A DNA stretch of 34,642 bases from Methanobrevibacter sp. (GTDB lineage Archaea > Methanobacteriota > Methanobacteria > Methanobacteriales > Methanobacteriaceae). Location of the stretch: the NCBI GenBank assembly GCA_017460025.1, contig JAFUBV010000119.1, positions 1-34,642 of the forward strand, given 5' to 3'. The notes under the pieces were generated by a model. The model had not been told where the DNA came from and ran no database searches. It saw only the letters and a program-made list of their open reading frames with translations. Numbering within the stretch: the first letter of the stretch is position 1; the number at the start of each line of letters is the position of its first letter. The translations under genes were made by a program, and so were the position numbers. Shown in pieces: positions 17,062-25,708 of the stretch.

Positions 17062-17559
17062 TCAGGCATTTTCCATTTCAAATATTTTCTTACAATCCTC
17101 ATCCAAATCTTTGAAAATTTCTTTTAAATCCTTTAAAATTTCATTATATTCTGTTTTATTGTCTGAATTTAAAATCAGAAATTCAAAAAAATTTTTTAAA
17201 ACAGGAACTGTAATGCAATATCCATATTTGATTGGCAGAAGTTGGTGTCGGATAAACTCTTCAATGGAAATGCAATCATAGTTTAATATTTCATTATCAA
17301 TCATTAGATTAATTTCACACAACCAACTTATCTTGTCCTTAAAATTCATGGGCAACTTGTACAATTGATGATTATACCATCTGACTGTATCAAAATAAAA
17401 TCCTAGAATGTAGAGAAGAGAAACTTCCTTCTGCAAACATTGAGCCTTATAAAACATTTGACAATTAAATACTTCATTTTCTATGAAATAATTTTTATCA
17501 TTGGATTTATCTTCAATTTCTTTTGCATTTGCCATAGATTTTGATATCATGCAGTTCAT
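17062..17559 (-). CDS. Hypothetical soluble helical protein, 165 aa
   Basis: I do not recognise this protein. It is predicted helical, cytosolic and acidic, with the segments FYKAQCLQKEVSLLYILGF, WYNHQLYKLPMNFKDKIS and a C-terminal EILKDLKEIFKDLDEDCKK that could be a coiled coil. Five cysteines are scattered without a metal-site spacing. There is no ribosome-binding site before ATG 17559; the later methionines at codons 4 and 9 are alternative starts. It sits between the SEC-C/HEPN operon and the glycan locus, 40 bases after the small membrane-protein gene on the same strand, so it could be the last gene of the flippase transcript. Confidence 0.6.
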   Translation of the reverse strand: MNCMISKSMANAKEIEDKSNDKNYFIENEVFNCQMFYKAQCLQKEVSLLYILGFYFDTVRWYNHQLYKLPMNFKDKISWLCEINLMIDNEILNYDCISIEEFIRHQLLPIKYGYCITVPVLKNFFEFLILNSDNKTEYNEILKDLKEIFKDLDEDCKKIFEMENA

Positions 17560-17599
17560 TTATAGCGTTTTTTTGGTCATGATAGACATTGTAGTAATA

Positions 17600-17776
17600 T
17601 CAGATGATGAATGATAAAATAATTGATGAAATCACTCCTGAAACATAAAATATGTTTGGTATAGATAAATATTGCCAAATTGTGAACAATACGGAAATTG
17701 CCAATAATATGATAAGAACCCATAGAAATATTTTTAATTTCTGTATTGTATTGATTTTCAGTGTGTCTAAAATCAT
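17600..17776 (-). CDS. Small protein with two predicted membrane segments, 58 aa
   Basis: The frame begins nearly at the flippase stop. ATG 17776 is preceded by AAGTGA 5-6 bases upstream, so the in-frame GTG at 17785 is more likely part of the ribosome-binding site. Two hydrophobic stretches (LWVLIILLAISVLF, about 20-33, and VSGVISSIILSFII at the C-terminus) flank a short loop. It has no recognised family. Its position right after the flippase suggests co-translation and perhaps an accessory role at the membrane. It could also be a meaningless frame in hydrophobic-coding DNA. Confidence 0.5.
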   Translation of the reverse strand: MILDTLKINTIQKLKIFLWVLIILLAISVLFTIWQYLSIPNIFYVSGVISSIILSFII

Positions 17777-17785
17777 TGTGTTCAC

Positions 17786-19216
17786 TTAATTTTTACCTAA
17801 AATCTCTTTTATTACATATTTATCATCATTGTCAAATACTCTTAACAAGTAAATGGCTGCAAAATAGATTATTATTCCAACTGGAAGAGCTACCCACATG
17901 TTCAGGTGCAGGAAGTAGAGTGCTATTCCTAAAATTCCTGATCCTATAATGATTTTGATTAAATCATAATATAACTTTTTATTTACTCTATAACCTAATT
18001 TATATATTACATATATTTGGATAACCATTATTAATAAATCACTCATAACTGTTGCAGTTGCTGCACCGTTATATGAGTAGTATGGTATCAAAATTAAATT
18101 TAAAACTACATTAAATACTGCAGCGATTGCATAAATTTTAGTAATTGTCACTTCTTTGTAAGATGCATTTAATAAATTATTGCATACTCCATTAACGAAT
18201 AGAAGTGAGATTGTCCAGATTAGTATTGATAATGGTATTGCTGATGCATCATATTCATGACCATATATTAAATGAATAATGTCTACTGAATAAAACATTG
18301 TAGCAATTGCAATTGGAATAATAAGTAACATCAAATATTTAATTGATTTTTCAAATGTTATGATGAGTATTTTTTTATCATTTTTAAATAATTTACTCAT
18401 TACAGGATATACTACTGCACTATAAACAGAATAAAACAAGGTTAATAATGAAATTAATTTATATGTTGCATTATAAATTCCGGTGGCATAATCTCCTACA
18501 AGTTGATTAAGCATAACTACATCAATTGAATAGTATATTGTATATAAAATGCTTGTAGCTGCAAAAGGTAGTGATAGGATAAAAATTTTTTTACAAAATT
18601 TTTTATCGAATTCAAAAGAAGGTTTTGTAATATTATTGTTAAATGAGTAATATGCATAAATTAATGCTATTAAATTTGCTAAAAGATAAGAAATGGTAAT
18701 TCCATATAATCCTAAATCTGTGTATACTGAAAGCAATATGAAAACTAATAAAATAAGATTTAATATTGTATTTCCAATTCCTTGATATTTTCCTTCTTCA
18801 AAAGCTTGGAAAGAACCATTTAATAATCCAATAAATGATTTCAAGATTCCTTCAAGCATGAATAATAATGTTACAATGATTGTAATTTCATTAGATTTTA
18901 AGATTATTAAAACTATTAATGTTAAAAATAATGAACCAATTGAAAATAAGGATTTTAATGGCATAATGTTTCCCAAATACTTTGGGGCAGAATCATAATC
19001 AGTGGCAATATGGCGAACAATTTGGGTACTAATTCCAAAATCAACGGTAATTCCTAAAATACCCGTTAATGAAATAGCAAAGCCTAATATGCCATACTCA
19101 TTAACTCCAAGATATCTTGCTATTAGTATTGTCCAAATAAAACCACAAATGCTAGCTATTATTTGTGAAATGAGTAACCAACTCATATTTTTAAAGATTG
19201 TTTGGACTTGGCTCAT
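17786..19216 (-). CDS. Wzx-type polysaccharide flippase (RfbX/MOP superfamily), 476 aa
   Basis: This is a polytopic membrane protein with about 12-14 hydrophobic segments along its whole length. The N-terminus (WLLISQIIASICGFIWTIL, then ARYLGVNEYGILGFAIS) is typical of O-antigen/teichoic-acid exporters of the MOP superfamily, and the length of 476 is normal. It would flip lipid-linked oligosaccharides made by this locus across the membrane. It is divergent from the methyltransferase gene, with 420 bases between. No ribosome-binding site precedes the ATG, which is common for leaderless or short-leader archaeal mRNAs. A TATA-like TAATATATAG lies very close to the start. The flippase call is firm; the substrate is inferred from the neighbours. 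Confidence 0.88.
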   Translation of the reverse strand: MSQVQTIFKNMSWLLISQIIASICGFIWTILIARYLGVNEYGILGFAISLTGILGITVDFGISTQIVRHIATDYDSAPKYLGNIMPLKSLFSIGSLFLTLIVLIILKSNEITIIVTLLFMLEGILKSFIGLLNGSFQAFEEGKYQGIGNTILNLILLVFILLSVYTDLGLYGITISYLLANLIALIYAYYSFNNNITKPSFEFDKKFCKKIFILSLPFAATSILYTIYYSIDVVMLNQLVGDYATGIYNATYKLISLLTLFYSVYSAVVYPVMSKLFKNDKKILIITFEKSIKYLMLLIIPIAIATMFYSVDIIHLIYGHEYDASAIPLSILIWTISLLFVNGVCNNLLNASYKEVTITKIYAIAAVFNVVLNLILIPYYSYNGAATATVMSDLLIMVIQIYVIYKLGYRVNKKLYYDLIKIIIGSGILGIALYFLHLNMWVALPVGIIIYFAAIYLLRVFDNDDKYVIKEILGKN

Positions 19217-19636
19217 AATAATCTATATATTAGATTTTATTTTATTTAAGGGTGTTCGCCATTTTTGGGTTTTTTAGAAAATGGTCATACAGGTTCTAAT
19301 TTAAGTCTTCTGATATATTTCCAAAAAAATTAATATTTATTCTAATTTAAGTTTAATTTACATTTGTTTTGTCTTTTAAATGTTTTTTCAAAGCATTAAC
19401 AAAATTATTTGAAGACAATATTATATTTCTGATAGAAGGGTACTTTCCAATATTTTTCTTTGTTAACAATGTTTGTTGATAAATTATTGAAGTGTTTATT
19501 TTCATTTATTTCACAGACTTTATTTTTCGTTTACGTTTGTATAATTTCATCAAAGTATTTTTCTATTAATAGAACTAATATATGTTTATATATTTCAAAA
19601 TCTTGCATAATTTAAAATATTAATAAGGTGGTAATT
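19217..19636. other. Intergenic region between flippase and methyltransferase genes
   Basis: I see no gene. It should hold divergent promoters: a TATA-like TTTATATATT near 19582-19591 would start transcription just before the methyltransferase ribosome-binding site. A 13-base direct repeat occurs on the flippase side. Confidence 0.5.
19294..19352. repeat. 13-base direct repeat TTCTAATTTAAGT, two copies
   Basis: Exact copies lie at 19294-19306 and 19340-19352, 46 bases apart start to start, upstream of the flippase. They could be regulator sites. Chance is possible in A+T-rich DNA. Confidence 0.4.
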
Positions 19637-20686
19637 TTGCAAAAATATGGAAAAGAAATAGATATGAGAAATTTAAATAGAAATTTGGAGAATATTCGTG
19701 TAATGAAGCAAAATAGGAAGGATGCATCTCTAAAATATTTAAATGAGTTTAATCCAGATGATGAAATCTCATGTCCAATATGTGAATCTGGGCAATACAA
19801 GTATTATGTTGATATCTATGGTTACAAATACTGTGAATGTCAGTACTGCAAATCAATATTTCTAGCTAATTTACCTAATGCAGAAGAACTCTACCAGGGG
19901 TCTGAAGAAGTTGCCGTTGAACATTATGTGGATAAGGAAATTTTTGAAAAAAGAAAAGAAATTATTTCAAAACCTAAACTTGAATTTGTTTTAGAATGTT
20001 TGAATGACTATAATGGGGGGGGCAATTTTAAAATTAATTCATGGCTGGATATAGGATGTGCAACCGGTGAATTATTGTCATTCGTTCAAGATATGGGTAT
20101 TAAAGCGGTAGGTATTGAAAGTGATTATAGGGAAGCTGAATTTGCACGAAAAATTGTTGGACTGGAAATTATTGAAGGTTATATTGATTCCAAAAATCCA
20201 AATGAAGAAATCAACAATGCGGTATATGATGCTTCTGTAATTTCATTTATTAATGTATTGGAGCATATTCCAAATCCGATTGATTTTATAAATGACATTT
20301 ATAAATATTCAAATGATGATTCCATTCTTGTTTTTGAAGTTCCAAGACATCCTTCTCTTGCATCATTTTCTAATCTTGTGTCTCATGATGCAGTTTACCG
20401 TCACATGGTTCCGCCACAGCACCTGCAAATTTTCACAGAAAAAGGTGTTGATGAAATACTGAAAGACAAATATGAAATCATTGGCAAATGGGGTTTCGGT
20501 CAGGGATTTTTTGATATATTGACAGAATCTGCAATTAATGCTGATTTGGATAATTTGGAATTGTACAATCAATTGATTGATCAGAGCAATCCAATTCAAA
20601 AAGTAATTGATGAAGTGGGATTTTCTGATACAATGATTTTTGTTTGTAAAAAATTAAGTAAATTAATGGATAGTAGTTCAAACTAA
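19637..20686 (+). CDS. SAM-dependent methyltransferase with N-terminal zinc ribbon (sugar methylation?), 349 aa
   Basis: Residues 46-71 hold a zinc ribbon (CPIC, CQYC). The class I methyltransferase core begins with motif I WLDIGCATGELL (136-147) and has a later acidic GIESDYREAEFA and NVLEHIPNP, as in the Methyltransf_23 group. It would transfer a methyl group from S-adenosylmethionine, probably to a sugar of the surface glycan. The start is TTG 19637, since GGTGG ends 5 bases upstream; the GTG at 19628 is inside that site. A run of eight Gs at 20015-20022 encodes the glycines just before motif I; gain or loss of one G would truncate the protein before its SAM site. Here the gene is in frame. 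Same strand as the acetyltransferase, 18 bases downstream. Confidence 0.85.
   Translation: MQKYGKEIDMRNLNRNLENIRVMKQNRKDASLKYLNEFNPDDEISCPICESGQYKYYVDIYGYKYCECQYCKSIFLANLPNAEELYQGSEEVAVEHYVDKEIFEKRKEIISKPKLEFVLECLNDYNGGGNFKINSWLDIGCATGELLSFVQDMGIKAVGIESDYREAEFARKIVGLEIIEGYIDSKNPNEEINNAVYDASVISFINVLEHIPNPIDFINDIYKYSNDDSILVFEVPRHPSLASFSNLVSHDAVYRHMVPPQHLQIFTEKGVDEILKDKYEIIGKWGFGQGFFDILTESAINADLDNLELYNQLIDQSNPIQKVIDEVGFSDTMIFVCKKLSKLMDSSSN
20015..20022 (+). repeat. G8 homopolymer tract inside the methyltransferase gene
   Basis: Eight consecutive Gs encode part of NGGGN at about residues 126-130. Apart from this and the G9 tract downstream, no G or C run longer than six was seen in the window. 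The reading frame is ON at eight. Confidence 0.9.
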
Positions 20687-20704
20687 AATTTTTAAAGTGA
20701 TAAA

Positions 20705-21209
20705 ATGATTAAAAAAATAAAAAAGAGAATCGCATCTTTTGTTGAAATTGGCAACATACTCAAAGAAATTCATAAAATGCAAAATTATTATAATAAGGAG
20801 GTTAGTGCTACTAACGGTTTTAATAGGGGAATTTATTTTTTGTTAAGAAAGTATCAACATCGAAAGATTTACTGTAAATTTGCATGTGATATTATCCATG
20901 ACTCCCAAATTGCGAATGTTAGTTTTCCACATCCAACAGGTATTGTGATTGGGGGGGGGAGCACGTATATCTGATGGAGTTGTCATTCATCAGAATGTGA
21001 CATTTGGTGCTTTGCGTTTTGATAAAAATCTCAGAGGAATTTTTTGCTATCAATATGTTGGTAAAAATAGTATTATTGGTGCTGGAGCAAAAATTTTAGG
21101 CGATGTGACTATTGGCGAAAATTGTATCGTTGGAGCTAATGCTATAGTAACTAGGGATGTGCCAGATAATGCAACAGTAGTTGGATATAATAGGATAATA
21201 ATTAAATAG
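20705..21209 (+). pseudogene. Hexapeptide O-acetyltransferase (CysE/serine acetyltransferase-like), out of frame at a G9 tract
   Basis: ATG 20705 opens a frame that reaches [11 protein letters not shown] and then stops at 20974. The adjacent frame continues exactly in the fold ([17 protein letters not shown], then [18 protein letters not shown]) to 21209. Removing one G from the nine at 20951-20959 gives a 167-residue left-handed beta-helix acetyltransferase with a catalytic histidine in VVIHQN. Members acetylate sugars or serine from acetyl-CoA. Next to sialic acid genes, O-acetylation of the surface glycan is the likely job. I score it as switched OFF and not as simply dead, because the break is precisely a hypermutable G tract. 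The ribosome-binding AAGTGA precedes the ATG. Sequencing error at the homopolymer is the alternative. Confidence 0.85.
20951..20959 (+). repeat. G9 homopolymer tract breaking the acetyltransferase frame
   Basis: Nine consecutive Gs follow ATTGTGATT. With nine, the frame ends at TGA 20972-20974. With eight, it reads through to 21209. This fits a slipped-strand mispairing switch. Confidence 0.9.
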
Positions 21210-21231
21210 GACCTATTGATAAATTCTTTCA

Positions 21232-21918
21232 TTAACTATTTATTTTTTTCAAAAAGAACTCTGCCAATTTAAAATCAAATGGAGTATCTAAATCAATGCT
21301 TCTTTCTTTTGGCATTACATAAGGAATGGTTCTTTTTGGAATAAATGTTTTCTTTTCTTTTAATATTTTTGGAGTTGTAATATATATTGCACCATTTGGC
21401 GAATAATAAGTGGGTAAATCTTGTCTTCGTTTGTTTAAGAATTTTTCGTCACAATTAGGAACTAAAAATTTATTTTTCAAAGCCATACTTAACATTGAAG
21501 TGTGATCAATTTCACAAACGCTAATTAAAGCATCACATTCATTTTCAATAAATAAATTTATGGCATTATTAATATCTTCAGTTGTTCTTAATGGTGAAGT
21601 TGGTTGCAATAACACAAAGACATCAGGTATCTCATCCTTTTTTTCTAAATAATTTAATGCATGTAATATTACATCAACACTTGTTGAGGTGTCTTCAGCC
21701 AATTCTTGAGGTCTGTTAATCACTTCTGCATTAAATTCCTTTGAAATTTTAGAAATTTCCGCATCTTCTGTTGTAACATAAGTTTTTTTAATTAAATCAC
21801 TTGTAACTGAAGGCTCAATTGAATAAGCAATTACAGGTTTTCCGTTAAGGTTTTTAATGTTTTTTCTAGGAATTCCTTTACTCCCACCTCTTGCGGTAAT
21901 AATACTACAAATATTCAT
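21232..21918 (-). CDS. neuA: CMP-N-acetylneuraminate (acylneuraminate) cytidylyltransferase, 228 aa
   Basis: NeuA activates sialic acid with CTP to CMP-sialic acid, the donor for sialyltransferases. The N-terminal nucleotide-binding signature ITARGGSKGIPRKNIK (7-22) and LLQPTSPLRTTEDIN are diagnostic of the NeuA/PseF/KdsB group, and the length of 228 is normal. It is on the opposite strand to neuB and neuC and convergent with the acetyltransferase (22 bases). A TATA-like box lies about 25 bases before the ATG and the leader has no G at all, so the mRNA may be leaderless. A legionaminate or related nonulosonate activator is the alternative. The absence of 4,6-dehydratase and aminotransferase genes nearby favours N-acetylneuraminate. 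Confidence 0.9.
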   Translation of the reverse strand: MNICSIITARGGSKGIPRKNIKNLNGKPVIAYSIEPSVTSDLIKKTYVTTEDAEISKISKEFNAEVINRPQELAEDTSTSVDVILHALNYLEKKDEIPDVFVLLQPTSPLRTTEDINNAINLFIENECDALISVCEIDHTSMLSMALKNKFLVPNCDEKFLNKRRQDLPTYYSPNGAIYITTPKILKEKKTFIPKRTIPYVMPKERSIDLDTPFDFKLAEFFLKKINS

Positions 21919-21940
21919 AATTTAATTTAATATTTTAAAT

Positions 21941-21948
21941 TATATAAA
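21941..21948 (-). promoter_or_regulatory. TATA box of neuA, probable leaderless start
   Basis: TTTATATA on the minus strand is centred about 26 bases before the ATG at 21918, the usual archaeal TATA-to-start-site distance. The bases between contain no purine-rich ribosome-binding sequence, so transcription may begin at or next to the ATG. Confidence 0.45.
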
Positions 21949-22017
21949 TATCTGCAAAAATAATAAATAAATAAATTTCTAAATTTTATATTAACATTAA
22001 TTTATTTGGGGTATCTG

Positions 22018-23049
22018 ATGAAAATTGAAAATAAGATTATTGGAAAAGATTATCCTCCATTAATTATTGCTGAAATTGGTATTAATCATGAGGGTTCGTT
22101 AGAAGTTGCAAAACAAATGGTGGATGCGGCTGTATCGTCGGGAGCGGAAATTATTAAGCATCAAACACATGTTGTCGAAGATGAAATGTCTCCAGTTGCT
22201 AAAGAGGTCATACCTGGAAATGCTGATGTTTCTATTTATGAGATAATGGAAAGGTGTGCATTATCATATGACGAAGAATTAGAACTAAAAAATTATGTTG
22301 AGTCTAAAGGAATGATTTTTTTAAGCACTCCCTTTTCTAGAGCAGCTGCTAATCGTTTAGAAGAGATGGATGTTTCAGCATATAAAATTGGATCAGGAGA
22401 ATGTAATAATTATCCTTTAATTAAACATATTGCTAAATTTGGAAAACCTATGATTGTATCTACAGGAATGAATGATTTGGAGAGTATTCATAAAACGGTA
22501 GATATTCTTGAAAAATATGAAATAGATTTTGCTTTAATGCATTGTACAAATATTTATCCAACAAAACCGGAGTTTATTAGGTTAGGGGCTATGAAACAAC
22601 TTATGGAGGAGTTTCCCGATATTCCGATTGGACTTTCTGATCATAGTTTAAATAACAATGCTTGTCTTGCAGCAACGGCTTTAGGTGCTAGTTTACTTGA
22701 ACGTCACTTCACTGACAGTATGTCCCGGCCGGGACCTGATATCATATGTTCAATGGATTCTACTGCATTAGCAGAACTTATTCAAGGTTCTAATGAAATC
22801 TTTAAAATGAGGGGAGGAGAAAAAAGGCCACTTGAAGAAGAGAAGGTGACAATTGATTTTGCTTATGCTACTGTGGTTGCAATTAAAGATATTAAAAAAG
22901 GAGATGAATTCAGTGAAGAAAATATTTGGGTAAAACGTCCAGGCACTGGCGAAATTCTTGCTGAACACTTTGAAACATGTTTGGGTCAAAAATCTAATAG
23001 GAATATCAAATCTGGTGAGCATTTAATGAAAAAAGATGTAATTTTTTAG
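22018..23049 (+). CDS. neuB: N-acetylneuraminate synthase, 343 aa
   Basis: NeuB condenses N-acetylmannosamine with phosphoenolpyruvate to sialic acid. The N-terminal barrel shows [58 protein letters not shown] and the metal-site ERHFTDS. The C-terminal part (about 280-343, [20 protein letters not shown]) is the SAF/antifreeze-like domain. Length is normal. I choose ATG 22018, with GGGGT 5 bases upstream, over the TTG at 22006, which overlaps that site. neuC follows after 11 bases, so the two are an operon. neuA is divergent. A legionaminate synthase cannot be excluded by eye. Confidence 0.93.
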   Translation: MKIENKIIGKDYPPLIIAEIGINHEGSLEVAKQMVDAAVSSGAEIIKHQTHVVEDEMSPVAKEVIPGNADVSIYEIMERCALSYDEELELKNYVESKGMIFLSTPFSRAAANRLEEMDVSAYKIGSGECNNYPLIKHIAKFGKPMIVSTGMNDLESIHKTVDILEKYEIDFALMHCTNIYPTKPEFIRLGAMKQLMEEFPDIPIGLSDHSLNNNACLAATALGASLLERHFTDSMSRPGPDIICSMDSTALAELIQGSNEIFKMRGGEKRPLEEEKVTIDFAYATVVAIKDIKKGDEFSEENIWVKRPGTGEILAEHFETCLGQKSNRNIKSGEHLMKKDVIF

Positions 23050-23060
23050 GGAGATTATTT

Positions 23061-24194
23061 ATGAAAAAGCGAATTTTGTTTATAACAGGAACTCGTGCGG
23101 ATTATGGAAAAATCAAATCTTTAATGAAGATTTTAAATGATGATTTTAATTTTGAAGTATTTATTTTTGCTACTGGAATGCATATGCTTTCTAAATATGG
23201 TTTCACATATAAAGAGATAGAAAAAGATGGTTTTCCATATATTTATCCTTTTATTAATCAAAAATATAGTACTAATATGGACATTGCATTATCTAATACT
23301 ATTAATGGTCTTTCTTTTTATATTGAGGAAACAAATCCTGATGCCATTGTTGTTCATGGCGATCGCTTAGAAGCATTGGCTGGAGCTGTTGTTGGTGCAT
23401 TTAATAATATTCGTGTTTTTCATATTGAGGGGGGAGAAGTATCTGGAACAATTGATGAATCGATTAGGCATGCTATAACAAAATTTTCTAATTTTCATTT
23501 TGTAGCTAATGATGAAGCAAAAAAAAGAATCATTCAATTGGGAGAACCTGAAGATACTATTTTTGTTTTTGGTTCCCCTGACATTGATATAATGTATTCT
23601 AATGATTTGCCTGATATTGATGAGGTTAAAAAAAGATATGAAATCCCTTTCGATAATTATGATATTTTAATGTATCATCCAGTAACAACTGAAGTAGATC
23701 ATATTAAAGAGCATGTGGAATTTTTAGTTGATGAGATATTAAAATCAAATGATAATTTTGTAGTAATATATCCTAATAATGACATTGGAAGTAAAGTCAT
23801 CCTTAATGAGTATCAACGTTTTAAAAATAATGAAAATATTAGAATTTTTCCTTCAATGAGGTTTGAATATTTTTTATCTCTTCTTCGTTCATCAGATTGT
23901 ATGGTGGGAAATTCCAGTTCAGGTATTCGTGAAACAAGCATCTATGGAATTCCTACTGTAGATATTGGGTCTCGTCAAAATGGAAGGTATAATTCTGATT
24001 CATTTTCCCATATAATCCATATTGATGATTTTGATTCTATTAATGATGCGATTTCTAATGCTAAAAAGCTTAAGTTTAATAAGTCTTCTTATTTCGGTGA
24101 AGGAAATAGTGATGTTTTATTCCATGAGATGTTGTGTGATTCTAAAATTTGGGACAAAAAAGTTCAAAAACAATTTATTGATATCGATTTTTAG
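23061..24194 (+). CDS. neuC: UDP-N-acetylglucosamine 2-epimerase (hydrolysing), 377 aa
   Basis: NeuC hydrolyses and epimerises UDP-GlcNAc to ManNAc plus UDP, the first committed step of microbial sialic acid synthesis. Visible signatures are FITGTRADYGKIKSLMK, VVHGDRLEALAGA, HIEGGEVSGTIDESIRHAI and, in the second domain, SSSGIRETSIYGIPTVDIG, where the nucleotide is bound. The length of 377 is normal. GGGAG lies 7-8 bases before the ATG, 11 bases after neuB. Together with neuB and neuA it makes a complete UDP-GlcNAc to CMP-sialic acid path. A run of six Gs at 23429-23434 lies in the conserved EGG and is unremarkable beside the G8 and G9 tracts. Confidence 0.93.
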   Translation: MKKRILFITGTRADYGKIKSLMKILNDDFNFEVFIFATGMHMLSKYGFTYKEIEKDGFPYIYPFINQKYSTNMDIALSNTINGLSFYIEETNPDAIVVHGDRLEALAGAVVGAFNNIRVFHIEGGEVSGTIDESIRHAITKFSNFHFVANDEAKKRIIQLGEPEDTIFVFGSPDIDIMYSNDLPDIDEVKKRYEIPFDNYDILMYHPVTTEVDHIKEHVEFLVDEILKSNDNFVVIYPNNDIGSKVILNEYQRFKNNENIRIFPSMRFEYFLSLLRSSDCMVGNSSSGIRETSIYGIPTVDIGSRQNGRYNSDSFSHIIHIDDFDSINDAISNAKKLKFNKSSYFGEGNSDVLFHEMLCDSKIWDKKVQKQFIDIDF

Positions 24195-24253
24195 GTATTA
24201 ATTAATCTATAGTTCATATTATTATTTGATATTTTTAATAAATATTATTGAAT

Positions 24254-25300
24254 TTATAAATTTAATTTCGCGGAACCTTTTTCTATTAATAAATCTTTTG
24301 CTCTTTTAATGCAGGATAAATAATATTTGATATTTGAATAATTGCTATTTATTTTTATTATTAATTCTTTTAGTTCTGAATGTGTTTTTACTTCATCAAA
24401 TCCCCATAAATAACTAATTAATTCATACTGTTCTTTAGTTATATTTTCATGGTATTCTGAAAATAATTTTGCCATATTTGCAACATTATTGCTAAGTTTT
24501 ACTCTTGTTATTGCTTCATTTACAAGGTTTTCATCAAATTTATTGGTATGTTTATAAGTAATACTTTGATTAAATAAATAATGGGGTTTGTTAAGATAAA
24601 TACAATATCCTAAATGTGTTCCAATATTATTTGCCATTGTAATGTCCGATGTTTCAATAATACTTTTTAATCTAGGCATAAAATAATAATCATTATAGTT
24701 TCCAGCTGTTACAACTTCAAAACCTTCTTTTTGATAGGGAATATATCTTTTTAAGAACACATCCTGATAAAACATGCAAGTTCTAACACTGTCAAAATCT
24801 TTTGAAGTTTCTTTAATTTTATTTATAAATTCTTCAATATTGAACTTAGAAGTTGAAGTGCTAACAGAATGTGAAGGAAATACTAATAAAGTCCTACCTA
24901 ATCTTTCTTTTTCAGCTTTAATTTCTTCTTTTGATAATAAAGGGTCAGCATAATGTATGTATGGTCCAATAGCATAAGCTCCTTTGTATCCTTCTTGCTG
25001 TTTAAGTATATTTATTCTGTATTGTGATGCAACCATGCTGGGAAGATACTCATGAATTCTAAATCCTCCAGTAACATTATCTGTATAATTCACTCCATGC
25101 TCAAAAAAGACATGAATTTTATAATCCATTGGAAATCCAGCATATTTTTTTAATACACTGTTCATTCCAAATCTTGCTAAAAATATTTCGCCTCTTAATA
25201 CTTCAGAAAAATTGGTGTCTTTAACATTTTTAGATAAATTTTCCAAATCAGTAAAAGGTAATTTTTTTCTAGATTCAAATTCTTCTTCCATATGACACAT
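24254..25300 (-). CDS. Putative GT-B-fold glycosyltransferase (sialyltransferase candidate), 348 aa
   Basis: No membrane segment or signal peptide. HVFFEHGV (about 83-90), LLVFPSHSVST and the late segment NNIGTHLGYCIYLNKPHYLF resemble surface-carbohydrate glycosyltransferases with a two-domain GT-B fold, in which a C-terminal S/NxxGTH...GKP-like loop binds the nucleotide sugar. I cannot assign a CAZy family. It faces neuC tail to tail and no known sialyltransferase family is seen in the window, so this or the DUF4422 protein is the best candidate to use CMP-sialic acid. The start is uncertain: ATG 25300 is only 2 bases after GAGG, while ATG 25291 is 11 bases after it. Confidence 0.6.
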   Translation of the reverse strand: MCHMEEEFESRKKLPFTDLENLSKNVKDTNFSEVLRGEIFLARFGMNSVLKKYAGFPMDYKIHVFFEHGVNYTDNVTGGFRIHEYLPSMVASQYRINILKQQEGYKGAYAIGPYIHYADPLLSKEEIKAEKERLGRTLLVFPSHSVSTSTSKFNIEEFINKIKETSKDFDSVRTCMFYQDVFLKRYIPYQKEGFEVVTAGNYNDYYFMPRLKSIIETSDITMANNIGTHLGYCIYLNKPHYLFNQSITYKHTNKFDENLVNEAITRVKLSNNVANMAKLFSEYHENITKEQYELISYLWGFDEVKTHSELKELIIKINSNYSNIKYYLSCIKRAKDLLIEKGSAKLNL

Positions 25301-25708
25301 ATCCTCTTTACTATATTTTGAATATCGAGTGTTAATTGAACATTTATTATTAACAATTTGAGTTAAATTATTTTTTTTTGATTTATATATATTGTGAATT
25401 ATAATATATTCTTTATTAATAGAAGATATTTTCTTCTTTTATTAATAAATATAAAAATAAAGATTATTGGTGTTGTGTATGTTGGTTAGATTCATGTAAT
25501 CTAGTAAATGCATTCAATTAATATTTTCAGACATTTAAAAGTAAATTTTGAATGTATTGAATAAATGTTCTAGAAACTATGTTGAATATTTGAAAGAGAG
25601 ATTATTGATTTTGTTGAGTATTAACTGTAAAAATTTTTTTCATTACTTTAAATTTACATTATTTTAGTTTGTGAGTTATTTTGCATAGGTGAATTAAATC
25701 AGAATAGT
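25301..25708. other. Intergenic region with no visible gene
   Basis: It is very A+T-rich, with stops in every frame. No tandem repeat or RNA gene is recognised. It probably contains only the promoter of the glycosyltransferase gene and the 3' region of the DUF4422 gene. Confidence 0.5.

Noticed and set aside
17012-17281. Plus-strand 89-codon frame overlapping the 165-residue gene
   Set aside because: Antisense shadow, rich in Ser/Phe/Lys, with no ribosome-binding site; the minus-strand frame is more protein-like.
23429-23434. G6 run in neuC as a third phase-variable tract
   Set aside because: Six bases, encoding a strictly conserved Glu-Gly-Gly; too short to be compared with the G8 and G9 tracts.
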